DNA of 30,281 nucleotides, from the NCBI GenBank assembly GCA_900765115.1, contig CAAFQK010000073.1:1-30281 (forward strand), read 5' to 3'. The stretch is from an uncultured Collinsella sp. GTDB taxonomy: Bacteria; Actinomycetota; Coriobacteriia; Coriobacteriales; Coriobacteriaceae. A model generated the notes under the pieces. The model saw only the letters and a program-made list of their open reading frames with translations. It had not been told where the DNA came from and did no database searches. Of this stretch, positions 24,065 through 30,281 are shown piece by piece. The translations under genes were made by a program, and so were the position numbers. Every line of letters begins with the position of its first letter. Positions within the stretch are counted from its first letter, which is position 1.

Positions 24065-25072
24065 GTGGCGAACGCCATCGATCAGCTCACGGACCGAGTG
24101 CTCGTGCTCGGCCGCCTCACCATCGTCCGCCGCGCCATTACTGCTGTGGCGGTCACCATTTCCGCCGTTCTCCAGACATTTCTGATCCAGGCGTTCATTC
24201 AGCCCGCCGACCTGCTTCCGAGCGGTCTCACCGGCGTCGCGGTCCTGCTCGATCGCGTTACCTCGCTGGGCGGCGTTCACATCGACATCTCGCTCGGCAT
24301 GCTTGCGCTCAACATTCCCGTGGCGCTCCTATGCTGGAGCGGCATTAGCAAGCGCTTCGTCATCTTCTCGATGATGCAGGTCGTGCTCTCGTCGCTGTTC
24401 CTCAACATCTTTCACTTCGCCCCGTTTTTGGGCGACAAGATTATGCTCATCATTTTTGGCGGCGTGGTCTCGGGTCTGGGCGCTGCCATCGCGCTTAAAT
24501 CCGGCGCATCCACCGGCGGCACCGACTTTATCGCGCTGTGGGTTTCCAACCACACGGGCAAGACCATCTGGGGCGTCATCTTTGGTTTCAACTGCTTTAT
24601 CCTGGCGATCTTTGGCTTTATGTTTGGCTGGGACAAGGCGGCGTATTCCATCGTGTTCCAGTTTATTTCGACCAAGACCATCGACAGTTTCTATCGTCGC
24701 TACGATCGCGTGACGCTGCAGATTACGACGCGCAAGGCAGACGAGGTCATGACCGCCTATGTTGACCATTTTCAGCATGGTATTAGCTGCGCCGAGGTCA
24801 TCGGCGGATATAGCCGCGAGAAGATGTACCTGCTGCACGCCGTTGTCTCGACCTACGAGAGCCAGGACATTATCAAGTTGGTGTGCGACGTTGATCCCGG
24901 CGCCGTGATCAACGTGTTCCACACGCTCAACTTTGTGGGCGGCTGGTGGGGCGGTCATGTCGACGAGCCCATGCCCACGGCCGTTCCCGATCCCGACAAG
25001 CCCGCACGCATGGCCAGCAGGCAGGCGCGCCTCAGCGAACAGGACAGCCTGCAGCAGGACGACGGCAAGTAG
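24065..25072 (+). CDS. YitT-family membrane protein
   Basis: This 335-residue protein has the YitT layout: about five to six hydrophobic helices (about residues 20-200) including the loop GASTGGTDFIALWVS (about 147-161), then a soluble DUF2179 domain (about 215-300) with ITTRKADEVMTAYVDHFQHGISC. The function of the family is not established; some members are linked to stress or transport. The Gln/Asp-rich C-terminal tail of about 35 residues is not part of the domain. GTG 24065 is the start, with AAAGGAG at 24053-24059. TACAAT (24014-24019) may be a -10. A hairpin terminator lies downstream. Confidence 0.9.
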   Translation: MANAIDQLTDRVLVLGRLTIVRRAITAVAVTISAVLQTFLIQAFIQPADLLPSGLTGVAVLLDRVTSLGGVHIDISLGMLALNIPVALLCWSGISKRFVIFSMMQVVLSSLFLNIFHFAPFLGDKIMLIIFGGVVSGLGAAIALKSGASTGGTDFIALWVSNHTGKTIWGVIFGFNCFILAIFGFMFGWDKAAYSIVFQFISTKTIDSFYRRYDRVTLQITTRKADEVMTAYVDHFQHGISCAEVIGGYSREKMYLLHAVVSTYESQDIIKLVCDVDPGAVINVFHTLNFVGGWWGGHVDEPMPTAVPDPDKPARMASRQARLSEQDSLQQDDGK

Positions 25073-25112
25073 GGTATTGGCATTTTGCCGGTCCTGCGCA
25101 ACCCATCCGAAC

Positions 25113-25153
25113 GAGCCCCCCGAAAGCCCCGTTGCTTTCGAGGGCTCTCGTTT
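25113..25153 (+). terminator. Terminator after the YitT gene
   Basis: A 13-bp stem with one internal loop (25113-25118 with 25142-25147, and 25121-25127 with 25134-25140) is followed by TCGTTT. The T-tract is short. Confidence 0.65.
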
Positions 25154-25154
25154 G

Positions 25155-25217
25155 CCCAGATAAAACCTACCAAAATGAAGCTGTCGCTTTTTGGTAGGGA
25201 GGGTGTATCGTTTTATC
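25155..25217 (+). repeat. Hairpin repeat family, copy C
   Basis: The inner arms CCTACCAAAA (25166-25175) and TTTTGGTAGG (25189-25198) are perfect complements. GATAAAAC (25159-25166) and GTTTTATC (25210-25217) form an additional outer 8-bp pair. The copy shares CCCAGATAAAACC and the core with copy B at 23022. Confidence 0.75.
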
Positions 25218-25241
25218 AATATGAGGTAACATGAAACTAGA

Positions 25242-25257
25242 CGTTATATACGTATTA
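25242..25257. promoter_or_regulatory. Candidate autoregulatory operator of GntR regulator 2
   Basis: CGTTATA-TA-CGTATTA is a direct repeat at 9-bp spacing. It closely resembles the motifs before the EamA gene and the PTS operon. It lies 34 bases before the regulator start, in an AT-rich stretch. Confidence 0.55.
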
Positions 25258-25290
25258 GAAATTTAGCTATTTTGATAAGAGTGATCAGAT

Positions 25291-26010
25291 ATGCCTGCGC
25301 CCAAAAATGCACCGCTTTACCAGCAGATTTATGACGAAATCAAGGATGCGATCGAGAAAGGTGTTTATGCACCCAAGGAGCGTATTCCGTCCGAGCTTGA
25401 ACTAGCCGAGCAGTACGAGGTGAGCCGTATTACGGTGCGCCGCGCTGTCGAGGAGCTGTGCTCCGATGGTTACCTGGTTAAGCAGCAGGGCCGCGGCACC
25501 TTTGTCTCCACGCCGCACATCAACCGCCAGTTTCACGCCTCGACGCTGCAGACGTTTACCGCGCTGTGTGCCGGCAACGGCATGAAGGCCGGTGCGCACG
25601 TGATCGATCGCCAGATCGTTCCGGCGCGCCAAAACGAGATGGAGTTCTTTGGCCTGCAGAAGGATGCGCTGCTGCTGCATATCAAGCGCGTGCGTACGGC
25701 CGACGGCGAGCCCATCTTTGAGGAGAACATCTTTGTGCCGTTTGACGCCTACCGTGAGCTGTTGACGGCCGATCTTGAGGACAAGTCGATTTTTGCCGAG
25801 GTCGAGCGTGTTGGCGGAACGCCGATTGTCTCGGTTGGCTACCGTACGGTCGAGGCCGTTCGAGCTAACGCCGAGCAGGCGGCCGAGCTGGGCATTGCTC
25901 CGCACGATCCGCTGCTCAACCTGCGTGCCGGCTTTACCGGTCCCGATGACGAGCCGGTTTTGATGGGTAAACAGTACTACGTGGGATCGCGCTACGTTAT
26001 GGTCATGTAA
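25291..26010 (+). CDS. GntR/HutC-family transcriptional regulator 2
   Basis: This 239-residue regulator has the winged helix at about 8-75 (RIPSELELAEQYEVSRITVRRAVEEL) and a UTRA domain at about 95-235 ending GKQYYVGSRYVMVM. It is closely similar to regulator 3 at 28314 over its whole length, for example QQGRGTFV and VGSRYV in both. Its own upstream motif recurs before the EamA gene and the PTS operon, so I infer that it controls those genes. The ligand is probably a phosphorylated sugar-amine conjugate or its product. The ribosome site is weak (AAGAG). A copy of the structured repeat begins directly after its stop codon. Confidence 0.92.
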   Translation: MPAPKNAPLYQQIYDEIKDAIEKGVYAPKERIPSELELAEQYEVSRITVRRAVEELCSDGYLVKQQGRGTFVSTPHINRQFHASTLQTFTALCAGNGMKAGAHVIDRQIVPARQNEMEFFGLQKDALLLHIKRVRTADGEPIFEENIFVPFDAYRELLTADLEDKSIFAEVERVGGTPIVSVGYRTVEAVRANAEQAAELGIAPHDPLLNLRAGFTGPDDEPVLMGKQYYVGSRYVMVM

Positions 26011-26150
26011 GTTACGCGGTTTTACCAAACCGCGTAACGGCCCGACGCTGCAAACGCCCCTAAGCGGCAATCTGACGTTCAATCGTCGGTCGCGTACCGA
26101 AGTACGCTTCCCTCCTCTTTCACGTCACCTTGCTCGCTTAGGGGCGTTTT
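26011..26150 (+). repeat. Structured repeat element, copy 2
   Basis: The element starts directly after the TAA of regulator 2. The head hairpin is a perfect 12-bp stem (26011-26022 with 26027-26038) with loop TACC, followed by CGACGCTGC. A perfect 15-bp outer stem pairs 26052-26066 with 26135-26149. An inner hairpin GCGTAC-CGAA-GTACGC lies at 26092-26107. The blocks at 26068-26082 and 26118-26133 are identical to copy 1 at 17414-17598. The rest of the gap to recQ (26151-26294) shows no gene or clear repeat. Confidence 0.88.
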
Positions 26151-26294
26151 CGCTGACTTATGCTCAACCAGCGACGTTTGCGCGCTTGTCAAGAGATTAG
26201 CCGTTGGGAAAGTGTCCAAAAATCCCACGCTCGTTCCTTTCGGATTGCATCGCCCGTGGTCGGCAGCTGTGCGGCACCGGTCCGCGTGGCGGCG

Positions 26295-26300
26295 TATAAT
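26295..26300 (+). promoter_or_regulatory. Possible -10 element of recQ
   Basis: A perfect TATAAT lies 31 bases before the recQ start. No convincing -35 hexamer is seen at 16-18 bases upstream, so the call is tentative. Confidence 0.45.
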
Positions 26301-26331
26301 CGGCGGCAGATGACTTGGACGTTAGGAAACC

Positions 26332-28311
26332 ATGACCGATAGCATGCAGCAGATGGCGCTCGACACGCTCGGCGCCTATTTTGGCTACACCTCGTTTCGC
26401 TCGGGGCAGGACCGCATGGTGGATGCGATTCTTGCCGGTCGCGATGCGCTGGGTGTTATGCCCACGGGCGCCGGCAAGTCCATTTGCTACCAGGTGCCCG
26501 CGCTCATGCTGCCCGGCATCACCTTTGTGGTGAGTCCGCTGCTGTCGCTTATGGAGGACCAGACCCGTGCGTTGCTCGCGGCGGGTGCGCGACCCAGCTA
26601 TCTCAACTCCAGCCTTACTCCGGCCCAGCAAAATACCGTGCTCAAACGGGCGCGCGAGGGCCGCTACCAGCTTATGTACGTGGCGCCCGAGCGCCTGCTC
26701 GAGCCGCGCTTTTTGGCCTTTGCGCAGGAAGCCGCGGCGGACGGCGGCATTGGCGTACCGCTCGTGGCCATTGACGAGGCTCACTGCGTGAGCCAATGGG
26801 GCCAGGATTTCCGTCCCGCTTACCTGCAGATTCGCGAGTTTATCGATTCCCTGCCGCAGCGCCCCATCGTGGCGGCCTTTACCGCTACGGCGACCGAGCG
26901 CGTGCGTGCGGACATTCAGCAGATGCTCGGCCTGCAAAACCCTGCGACGGTGGTGACGGGCTTCGATCGCAAGAACCTCTACTTTGGCTGCGAGGAGATG
27001 GGCGACAAGGCCAAGGCCGCGTGGGTGCGCGACTATGTGATCGCGCATTCGAGCGAGAGCGGCATCGTGTATTGCTCGACCCGCAAGACGGTCGACGCGC
27101 TGGCAGGCGATCTTGCCGAGGACCTGGGCCCCAGCGGCATTCGCGTTGGCCGCTACCATGCCGGCATGGGCAACGACGCCCGTCGTCAAAGCCAGCGCGC
27201 CTTTATCGACGACGATATCCAGGTGATGGTTGCCACCAACGCCTTTGGCATGGGCATCGACAAGCCCAACGTGCGTTACGTGATTCACAACAACGTGCCC
27301 GAGAGCATCGAGGCCTACTACCAGGAGGCGGGCCGCGCCGGCCGAGATGGCGACCCGGCCAGCTGCCATCTGCTGTGGAACGGTAACGATTTCCGCATGC
27401 GGCGCTTTTTGATCGACCGCGGCGATGCGGCCGACGAGGCGCTTGACGACGAGCAGCGCGCGTGGGCGCTCCAGAACCGTTATCGCCTGCTCAGCCAGAT
27501 GGAGGGCTACTGCAATACCACCGGCTGCCTGCGCGAATACATGCTGCGCTACTTTGGCGACGAAGCCGCGGCCGAGCATGCGGTTGCGGCTGCTGCGGGC
27601 GGCACCACAGACGACGCCGAGGGCTGCGGCAACTGTAGCAACTGCCTCACGCAGTTCGAGGTCGAGGACGTCACCGACATGGCCCGCGCCGCCGTGCGCT
27701 ATGTGACCACGCGCCCTATGCGCTTTGGCAAGTCGCTGATCGCCGACGTGCTTCACGGCGGCAACACCGAGCGCATTCGCCAGATGCATCTGGACGAGGA
27801 TCGCGGCTACGGCGAGCTGTCGAGCGAATCGGTCGGGCGCATCAAGGACATCATCGGCCAGCTGTGCGGGCGGGGCTACCTGGCCACCTCGCAGGGCCAG
27901 TATCCGGTCGTGGGTCTGGGCCCGCGTGCCGGCGAGGTCGAGGACGAGACGTTCGCCTTTACCGTTAAGCGTCGCGCGTCCAAGCGCAAGGCCTCGGCCC
28001 GTGCCCGCCGTGCGGTGGATTTGCTGCGCGAGGAGGCCGAGCTGGATCAGCGACCGCGCGTGGGCGACGACGCCGAGCTGTTTGAGCGCCTACGGGCACT
28101 CCGCAAGGAGATCTCGACCGAGCTGGAGATGGCGCCGTATATGGTCTTTTCCGACAAGGCCCTGCGCGGCCTGTGCCGCCTGCGTCCGCAGACGCGCGAG
28201 GAGCTGATCCAGGTCAACGGCATTGGCGAGAAAAAAGCCGACGCCTTTGGCGAGCAGTTTATGGCGGCGATTGAAGAATTTGAGTCCGAGCATGCGCGGG
28301 ATGGAGTGTAA
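26332..28311 (+). CDS. recQ: ATP-dependent DNA helicase RecQ
   Basis: This 659-residue protein has the complete RecQ architecture. Motif 0 lies at FRSGQ (22-26), Walker A at PTGAGKS (44-50), and DEAH at 148-151 within VAIDEAHCVSQWGQDF. FTATAT, and QEAGRAGRDG as motif VI, follow. The zinc-binding region has Cys394, Cys399, Cys432, Cys435 and Cys438, then an RQC winged helix (about 450-540) and a C-terminal HRDC domain (about 583-655). It unwinds DNA in recombination and fork repair. ATG 26332 follows TTAGGA. The stop lies two bases before the ATG of regulator 3, so those two genes are likely co-transcribed, an odd pairing of repair and sugar regulation. Confidence 0.97.
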   Translation: MTDSMQQMALDTLGAYFGYTSFRSGQDRMVDAILAGRDALGVMPTGAGKSICYQVPALMLPGITFVVSPLLSLMEDQTRALLAAGARPSYLNSSLTPAQQNTVLKRAREGRYQLMYVAPERLLEPRFLAFAQEAAADGGIGVPLVAIDEAHCVSQWGQDFRPAYLQIREFIDSLPQRPIVAAFTATATERVRADIQQMLGLQNPATVVTGFDRKNLYFGCEEMGDKAKAAWVRDYVIAHSSESGIVYCSTRKTVDALAGDLAEDLGPSGIRVGRYHAGMGNDARRQSQRAFIDDDIQVMVATNAFGMGIDKPNVRYVIHNNVPESIEAYYQEAGRAGRDGDPASCHLLWNGNDFRMRRFLIDRGDAADEALDDEQRAWALQNRYRLLSQMEGYCNTTGCLREYMLRYFGDEAAAEHAVAAAAGGTTDDAEGCGNCSNCLTQFEVEDVTDMARAAVRYVTTRPMRFGKSLIADVLHGGNTERIRQMHLDEDRGYGELSSESVGRIKDIIGQLCGRGYLATSQGQYPVVGLGPRAGEVEDETFAFTVKRRASKRKASARARRAVDLLREEAELDQRPRVGDDAELFERLRALRKEISTELEMAPYMVFSDKALRGLCRLRPQTREELIQVNGIGEKKADAFGEQFMAAIEEFESEHARDGV

Positions 28312-28313
28312 CG

Positions 28314-29069
28314 ATGGCATTCGACGATAAAACCGACCGCACTGACGTGCCCGCCGTGCCGCTGTACCAGCAGGTCATGGATGACCTAAAGGGCGAGATC
28401 GCGCGCGGCGTGTACCCCGCCGGCTCGCGCATCCCTGCCGAGATGGAGCTCGCGAAGTCCTACGGCGTGGGGCGCATCACCGTGCGCCGTGCCATCGAGG
28501 AGCTGTCGCGCGCGGGGTATCTCAACCGCCAGCAGGGGAGGGGCACGTTTGTGTGCGCCCCCAAGCTCAAGCGCAAGATTCGCCAGAAGGGTGACGTCCA
28601 GAGCTTTACTGAGGGTTGTGCCGCCAACGACATGGTGCCGGGTGCGCGTCTGGTGTCGCGCACGGTGGTCGCGGCGACGCACGAGGATGCGGCGTTCTTT
28701 GGCGTGGAGCCCGGCTGCGAGCTTATCGTGGTCGAGCGCGTGCGCACGGCCGACGGCATCCCCGTCATGCTCGAGAACAACGCCTTTGTGCTTGCCGACC
28801 ATCCCTACCTGCAGACGCTGGCCGACGAGGACCTCACCGATAACTCAATCTTTGCGCTCGTTGCCGAGCATTCGGGTCGCGCGCCGCTCAAGTCCGACCC
28901 CTGCACCGTGGAGATTGCGCTTGCCGATACTCAGACGGCCCCGCTGCTGGAGGTGCCGGTCGGCGAGCCTCTCTTCTATATGGAGGCCTACTTTACCGAC
29001 GCCGGCGGGCGCCCTCTACTGCTCGGCCGCCAAAAGATCGTGGGCTCGCGCTACGTCTTCGACATCTAA
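28314..29069 (+). CDS. GntR/HutC-family transcriptional regulator 3
   Basis: This 251-residue regulator has a winged helix at about 17-85 (RIPAEMELAKSYGVGRITVRRAIEEL) and a UTRA domain at about 105-248 ending GRQKIVGSRYVFDI. It is a paralogue of regulator 2. It begins two bases after recQ with GGAG at 28305-28308 inside the recQ end, so it may be expressed by readthrough. The SIS gene at 29214 follows on the same strand. The gap between them carries two copies of ATAGRACAACATAGAAC, which are good candidates for its operator. Confidence 0.92.
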   Translation: MAFDDKTDRTDVPAVPLYQQVMDDLKGEIARGVYPAGSRIPAEMELAKSYGVGRITVRRAIEELSRAGYLNRQQGRGTFVCAPKLKRKIRQKGDVQSFTEGCAANDMVPGARLVSRTVVAATHEDAAFFGVEPGCELIVVERVRTADGIPVMLENNAFVLADHPYLQTLADEDLTDNSIFALVAEHSGRAPLKSDPCTVEIALADTQTAPLLEVPVGEPLFYMEAYFTDAGGRPLLLGRQKIVGSRYVFDI

Positions 29070-29078
29070 CGTCCACAG

Positions 29079-29095
29079 ATAGAACAACATAGAAC
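29079..29095. promoter_or_regulatory. Candidate operator O1 of GntR regulator 3
   Basis: ATAGAACAACATAGAAC consists of two ATAGAAC half-sites as a direct repeat at 10-bp spacing. It matches 29141-29157 in 16 of 17 bases and lies upstream of the candidate promoter of SIS 3. Confidence 0.6.
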
Positions 29096-29112
29096 AAATT
29101 TGCTGAGATGAC

Positions 29113-29157
29113 TTCACGGGCGTTGTTACACGTGCTATAAATAGGACAACATAGAAC
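29113..29157 (+). promoter_or_regulatory. Candidate promoter with operator O2 before SIS 3
   Basis: TTCACG (29113-29118) and TATAAA (29136-29141) are spaced by 17 bases and resemble a housekeeping promoter. ATAGGACAACATAGAAC (29141-29157) overlaps the end of the -10, where a bound repressor would block transcription. Confidence 0.6.
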
Positions 29158-29213
29158 GACAGCAGGTACGAGCTGTCGTCGTTCAAAGCCGCCCCACAAG
29201 GAGGAGCATCAGC

Positions 29214-30182
29214 ATGAACGCACATGATCTGGTTCAGGAAATCATCGAGCGCAAGGGCAAGATCGAGAACGTCTTTTGGATCGCTTGCGGCGGTTCGATG
29301 ATCGATCTCATGCCGGCCAACGAGCTGCTCAAGCGTGAGGCCACCACGTTTACCTCGACGGTCTACACGGCACGCGAGTTTTGCCTGATGGCTCCCAAGA
29401 GTCTTGGCGAGAAGTCGCTCGTCATCGCCTGCAGCCACAGCGGCAACACGCAGGAGGTCGTCGACGGCTGCGAGATGGCGCTGGCCGCCGGTGCCGAGGT
29501 CATTGCCCTCACTGACTGCGAGGGCTCCAAGATCGATAACGGCAAGTGGACCACCTGGGTCTATCCGTGGGGCGAAGGCGTGCCGCAGGCCGAGGTACCG
29601 CAGGGCATTGGCGCTCTGATCGCCGCCGAGTTGCTCGACCAGCAGGAGGGTTACGAGGCGCTTGCCGACATGTATGCCGGCCTCAAGCAGATGGATGCGC
29701 TGCTGCCCGCCGCCCGTGAGAAGGTCAACGCCGAGCTGGGCGCCCGCTTTGCCGAGCTCTGCCAGCAGCACAAGTTCTTCTATATCCTGGGCTCCGGCCC
29801 CAACTTTAGCCAGACCTATGCCATGGCGATTTGCTCGCTCATGGAGATGCAGTGGCAGCACTGCTGCTACATCCACTCCGGCGAGTACTTCCATGGCCCG
29901 TTCGAAGCCACCGAGCCCGGCGTGTTCTACTTTGTGCAGCTCGGATCGGGCGAGTGCCGCCCCATGGAGGAGCGCGCTCTTGCGTTCCTCAACACGCACA
30001 CCGATACAGTCATGGTGCTCGATGCGCTCGAGTACGGCGTGGGTGAAGTGCCTGCCAGCGTGCGTTCGTACCTGGAGCCGATCTTCTTCTACGCGATGAG
30101 CTGCGAGCTGCGTGCCGCCCGCGGCAAGGTGTTCGACCACAGCCCCGAGTTCCGCCGCTACATGGGCGTCGAGCAGTACTAA
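29214..30182 (+). CDS. SIS-domain deglycase-like protein 3 (FrlB/GfrF group)
   Basis: This 322-residue protein has two SIS domains with loops WIACGGSMIDLMPANEL (about 23-39) and ACSHSGNTQEVVDG (about 76-89). Glu211 (MEMQW) and His227 (GEYFHGPFE) keep the 16-residue spacing of the FrlB/GfrF catalytic pair. The C-terminus is RRYMGVEQY, diverging from the RRYMWKL of its two paralogues. It has a strong ribosome site AAGGAGGAG and stands alone behind regulator 3 and its candidate operators. No transporter is next to it inside the window, so it may use a PTS elsewhere or share the one at 19136-21737. Confidence 0.86.
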   Translation: MNAHDLVQEIIERKGKIENVFWIACGGSMIDLMPANELLKREATTFTSTVYTAREFCLMAPKSLGEKSLVIACSHSGNTQEVVDGCEMALAAGAEVIALTDCEGSKIDNGKWTTWVYPWGEGVPQAEVPQGIGALIAAELLDQQEGYEALADMYAGLKQMDALLPAAREKVNAELGARFAELCQQHKFFYILGSGPNFSQTYAMAICSLMEMQWQHCCYIHSGEYFHGPFEATEPGVFYFVQLGSGECRPMEERALAFLNTHTDTVMVLDALEYGVGEVPASVRSYLEPIFFYAMSCELRAARGKVFDHSPEFRRYMGVEQY

Positions 30183-30230
30183 GTAACGGGAAAAGCGTTC
30201 ACCTTCGATTCGCAAGCGAACAGCGTGCGT

Positions 30231-30272
30231 AAAAAGCGGGCCCCGCCCGGGGGGTTCCGGGGCGGCCCCGCT
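30231..30272 (-). terminator. GC-rich terminator, best read on the minus strand
   Basis: A long imperfect GC stem pairs about 30236-30250 with 30257-30271. On the minus strand it is followed by TTTTTACGC; on the plus strand there is no T-tract. It probably ends a gene lying to the right of the window on the minus strand, and may also stop transcripts of SIS 3. Confidence 0.7.
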
Positions 30273-30281
30273 TGCATGGCG

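Overview
The window looks like chromosomal DNA of a high-GC gut Actinomycetota of the class Coriobacteriia, most likely Collinsella or a close relative. This is inferred from gene content and style: GC-rich genes with strong GGAGG ribosome sites, a mannose-type PTS beside several FrlB-like SIS proteins, and many small hairpin repeats between genes. No rRNA or other decisive taxonomic marker is present. I see no insertion sequence, prophage, CRISPR array or tRNA.

Layout. 1-148: a structured GC-rich segment, probably the 3' end of an unidentified RNA, closed by a terminator-like hairpin. 371-2019: a small membrane protein, then a lower-GC two-gene cassette (nucleotidyltransferase-like protein overlapping an HTH protein) that resembles a toxin-antitoxin or defence pair. 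2071-15472: mostly housekeeping and maintenance genes on the plus strand: RmuC, an ABC exporter, endonuclease III, a zinc-ribbon membrane protein, a glutathionylspermidine-synthase-like ATP-grasp protein, Mfd, a PAP2 phosphatase, a threonine-aldolase-like PLP enzyme and a GNAT acetyltransferase. 15494-30182: an accessory carbohydrate region with three GntR/HutC regulators, three paralogous SIS-domain sugar isomerase/deglycase-like enzymes, a mannose-family PTS (IIAB fusion, IIC, IID), an EamA/DMT transporter, a HAD phosphatase, a YitT membrane protein and RecQ.

How the accessory genes may work together. The SIS proteins carry the Glu(...16 residues...)His pair and the HGPFE motif of the FrlB/GfrF deglycase group. 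With the PTS this suggests uptake and phosphorylation of sugar-amine conjugates (Amadori products such as fructoselysine or glucoselysine), followed by cleavage to hexose 6-phosphate plus an amine or amino acid. The EamA transporter is a plausible exporter of the released amino acid. Each SIS gene or its transport operon appears tied to its own GntR/HutC regulator, and each regulator has its own candidate operator family. All three operator families are built from direct repeats spaced 9-11 bp.

The most unusual signal is non-coding. Two copies of a 140-185 nt element (17414-17598 and 26011-26150) begin exactly at the stop codons of a SIS gene and a GntR gene. They share two perfectly conserved blocks joined by stems whose sequences differ but still pair, which is strong internal evidence for a conserved structure. 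Three further repeat classes occur nearby: a 45-nt hairpin present three times, a 119-nt nested inverted repeat with perfect 17-bp arms, and a TTGGGGAC cluster.
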